Source: Bacillota bacterium
Lineage (GTDB): Bacteria; Bacillota; Dethiobacteria; DTU022; JAAZDR01
Assembly (NCBI GenBank): GCA_012512705.1
Contig: JAAZDR010000089.1
Coordinates: forward strand, 1-5,613
Reading direction: 5' to 3'
Length of the DNA stretch: 5,613 bases
Position 1 is the first letter of the stretch; each line of letters begins with the position of its first letter. Positions 5,309 through 5,613 of the stretch are shown piece by piece. The notes under the pieces are model-generated. The model worked only from the letters and a program-made list of their open reading frames with translations. It was not told the origin of the DNA and made no database searches. A program made the translations under genes and the position numbers.

Positions 5309-5613
<305 letters not shown>

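Overview
The window looks like a chromosome segment from a low-GC Gram-positive anaerobe, probably a clostridial Firmicute of the Peptococcaceae type. The evidence is strong AGGGG/GGAGG-type ribosome binding sites, consensus sigma-A promoters, a greA-lysS-rRNA gene order, and a Firmicutes-like 16S 5' end. The genus cannot be fixed from this sequence. All genes with support lie on the + strand.

Layout. Positions 1-70 appear to be the 3' tail of a membrane protein gene. Positions 71-158 are a promoter region rich in perfect palindromes. Positions 159-2765 hold a probable three-gene operon: a small helix-turn-helix regulator, a 298-residue protein of a poorly understood family sometimes labelled 'quinate 5-dehydrogenase', and a 365-residue protein that closely resembles the long-chain acyl-ACP reductase (AAR) of cyanobacteria. 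A textbook-perfect promoter (TTGACA-N17-TATAAT) begins one base after the AAR-like gene's stop codon. It drives a leader of about 230 nt followed by greA (3031-3507) and lysS (3532-4998). Positions 4999-5308 are a ribosomal RNA control region with two tandem extended -10 promoters, a leader hairpin, a boxA-like antitermination site and a T9 tract. From about 5309 to the window end is the first ~305 nt of a 16S rRNA gene.

How the genes fit together. greA (transcript cleavage factor), lysS (lysyl-tRNA synthetase) and the rRNA operon form a growth and translation block. An lysS-rrn neighbourhood is also known from Bacillus. The upstream trio looks like a separate module. A DNA-binding protein probably controls its own operon through the palindromes at its promoter, and the module's most recognisable enzyme is predicted to reduce acyl-ACP (or acyl-CoA) to a fatty aldehyde. 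No aldehyde-deformylating oxygenase is visible. That enzyme needs oxygen, so an anaerobe would have to use the aldehyde differently. This trio is the most interesting part of the window. Its function is inferred from remembered family sequences, not from a search.
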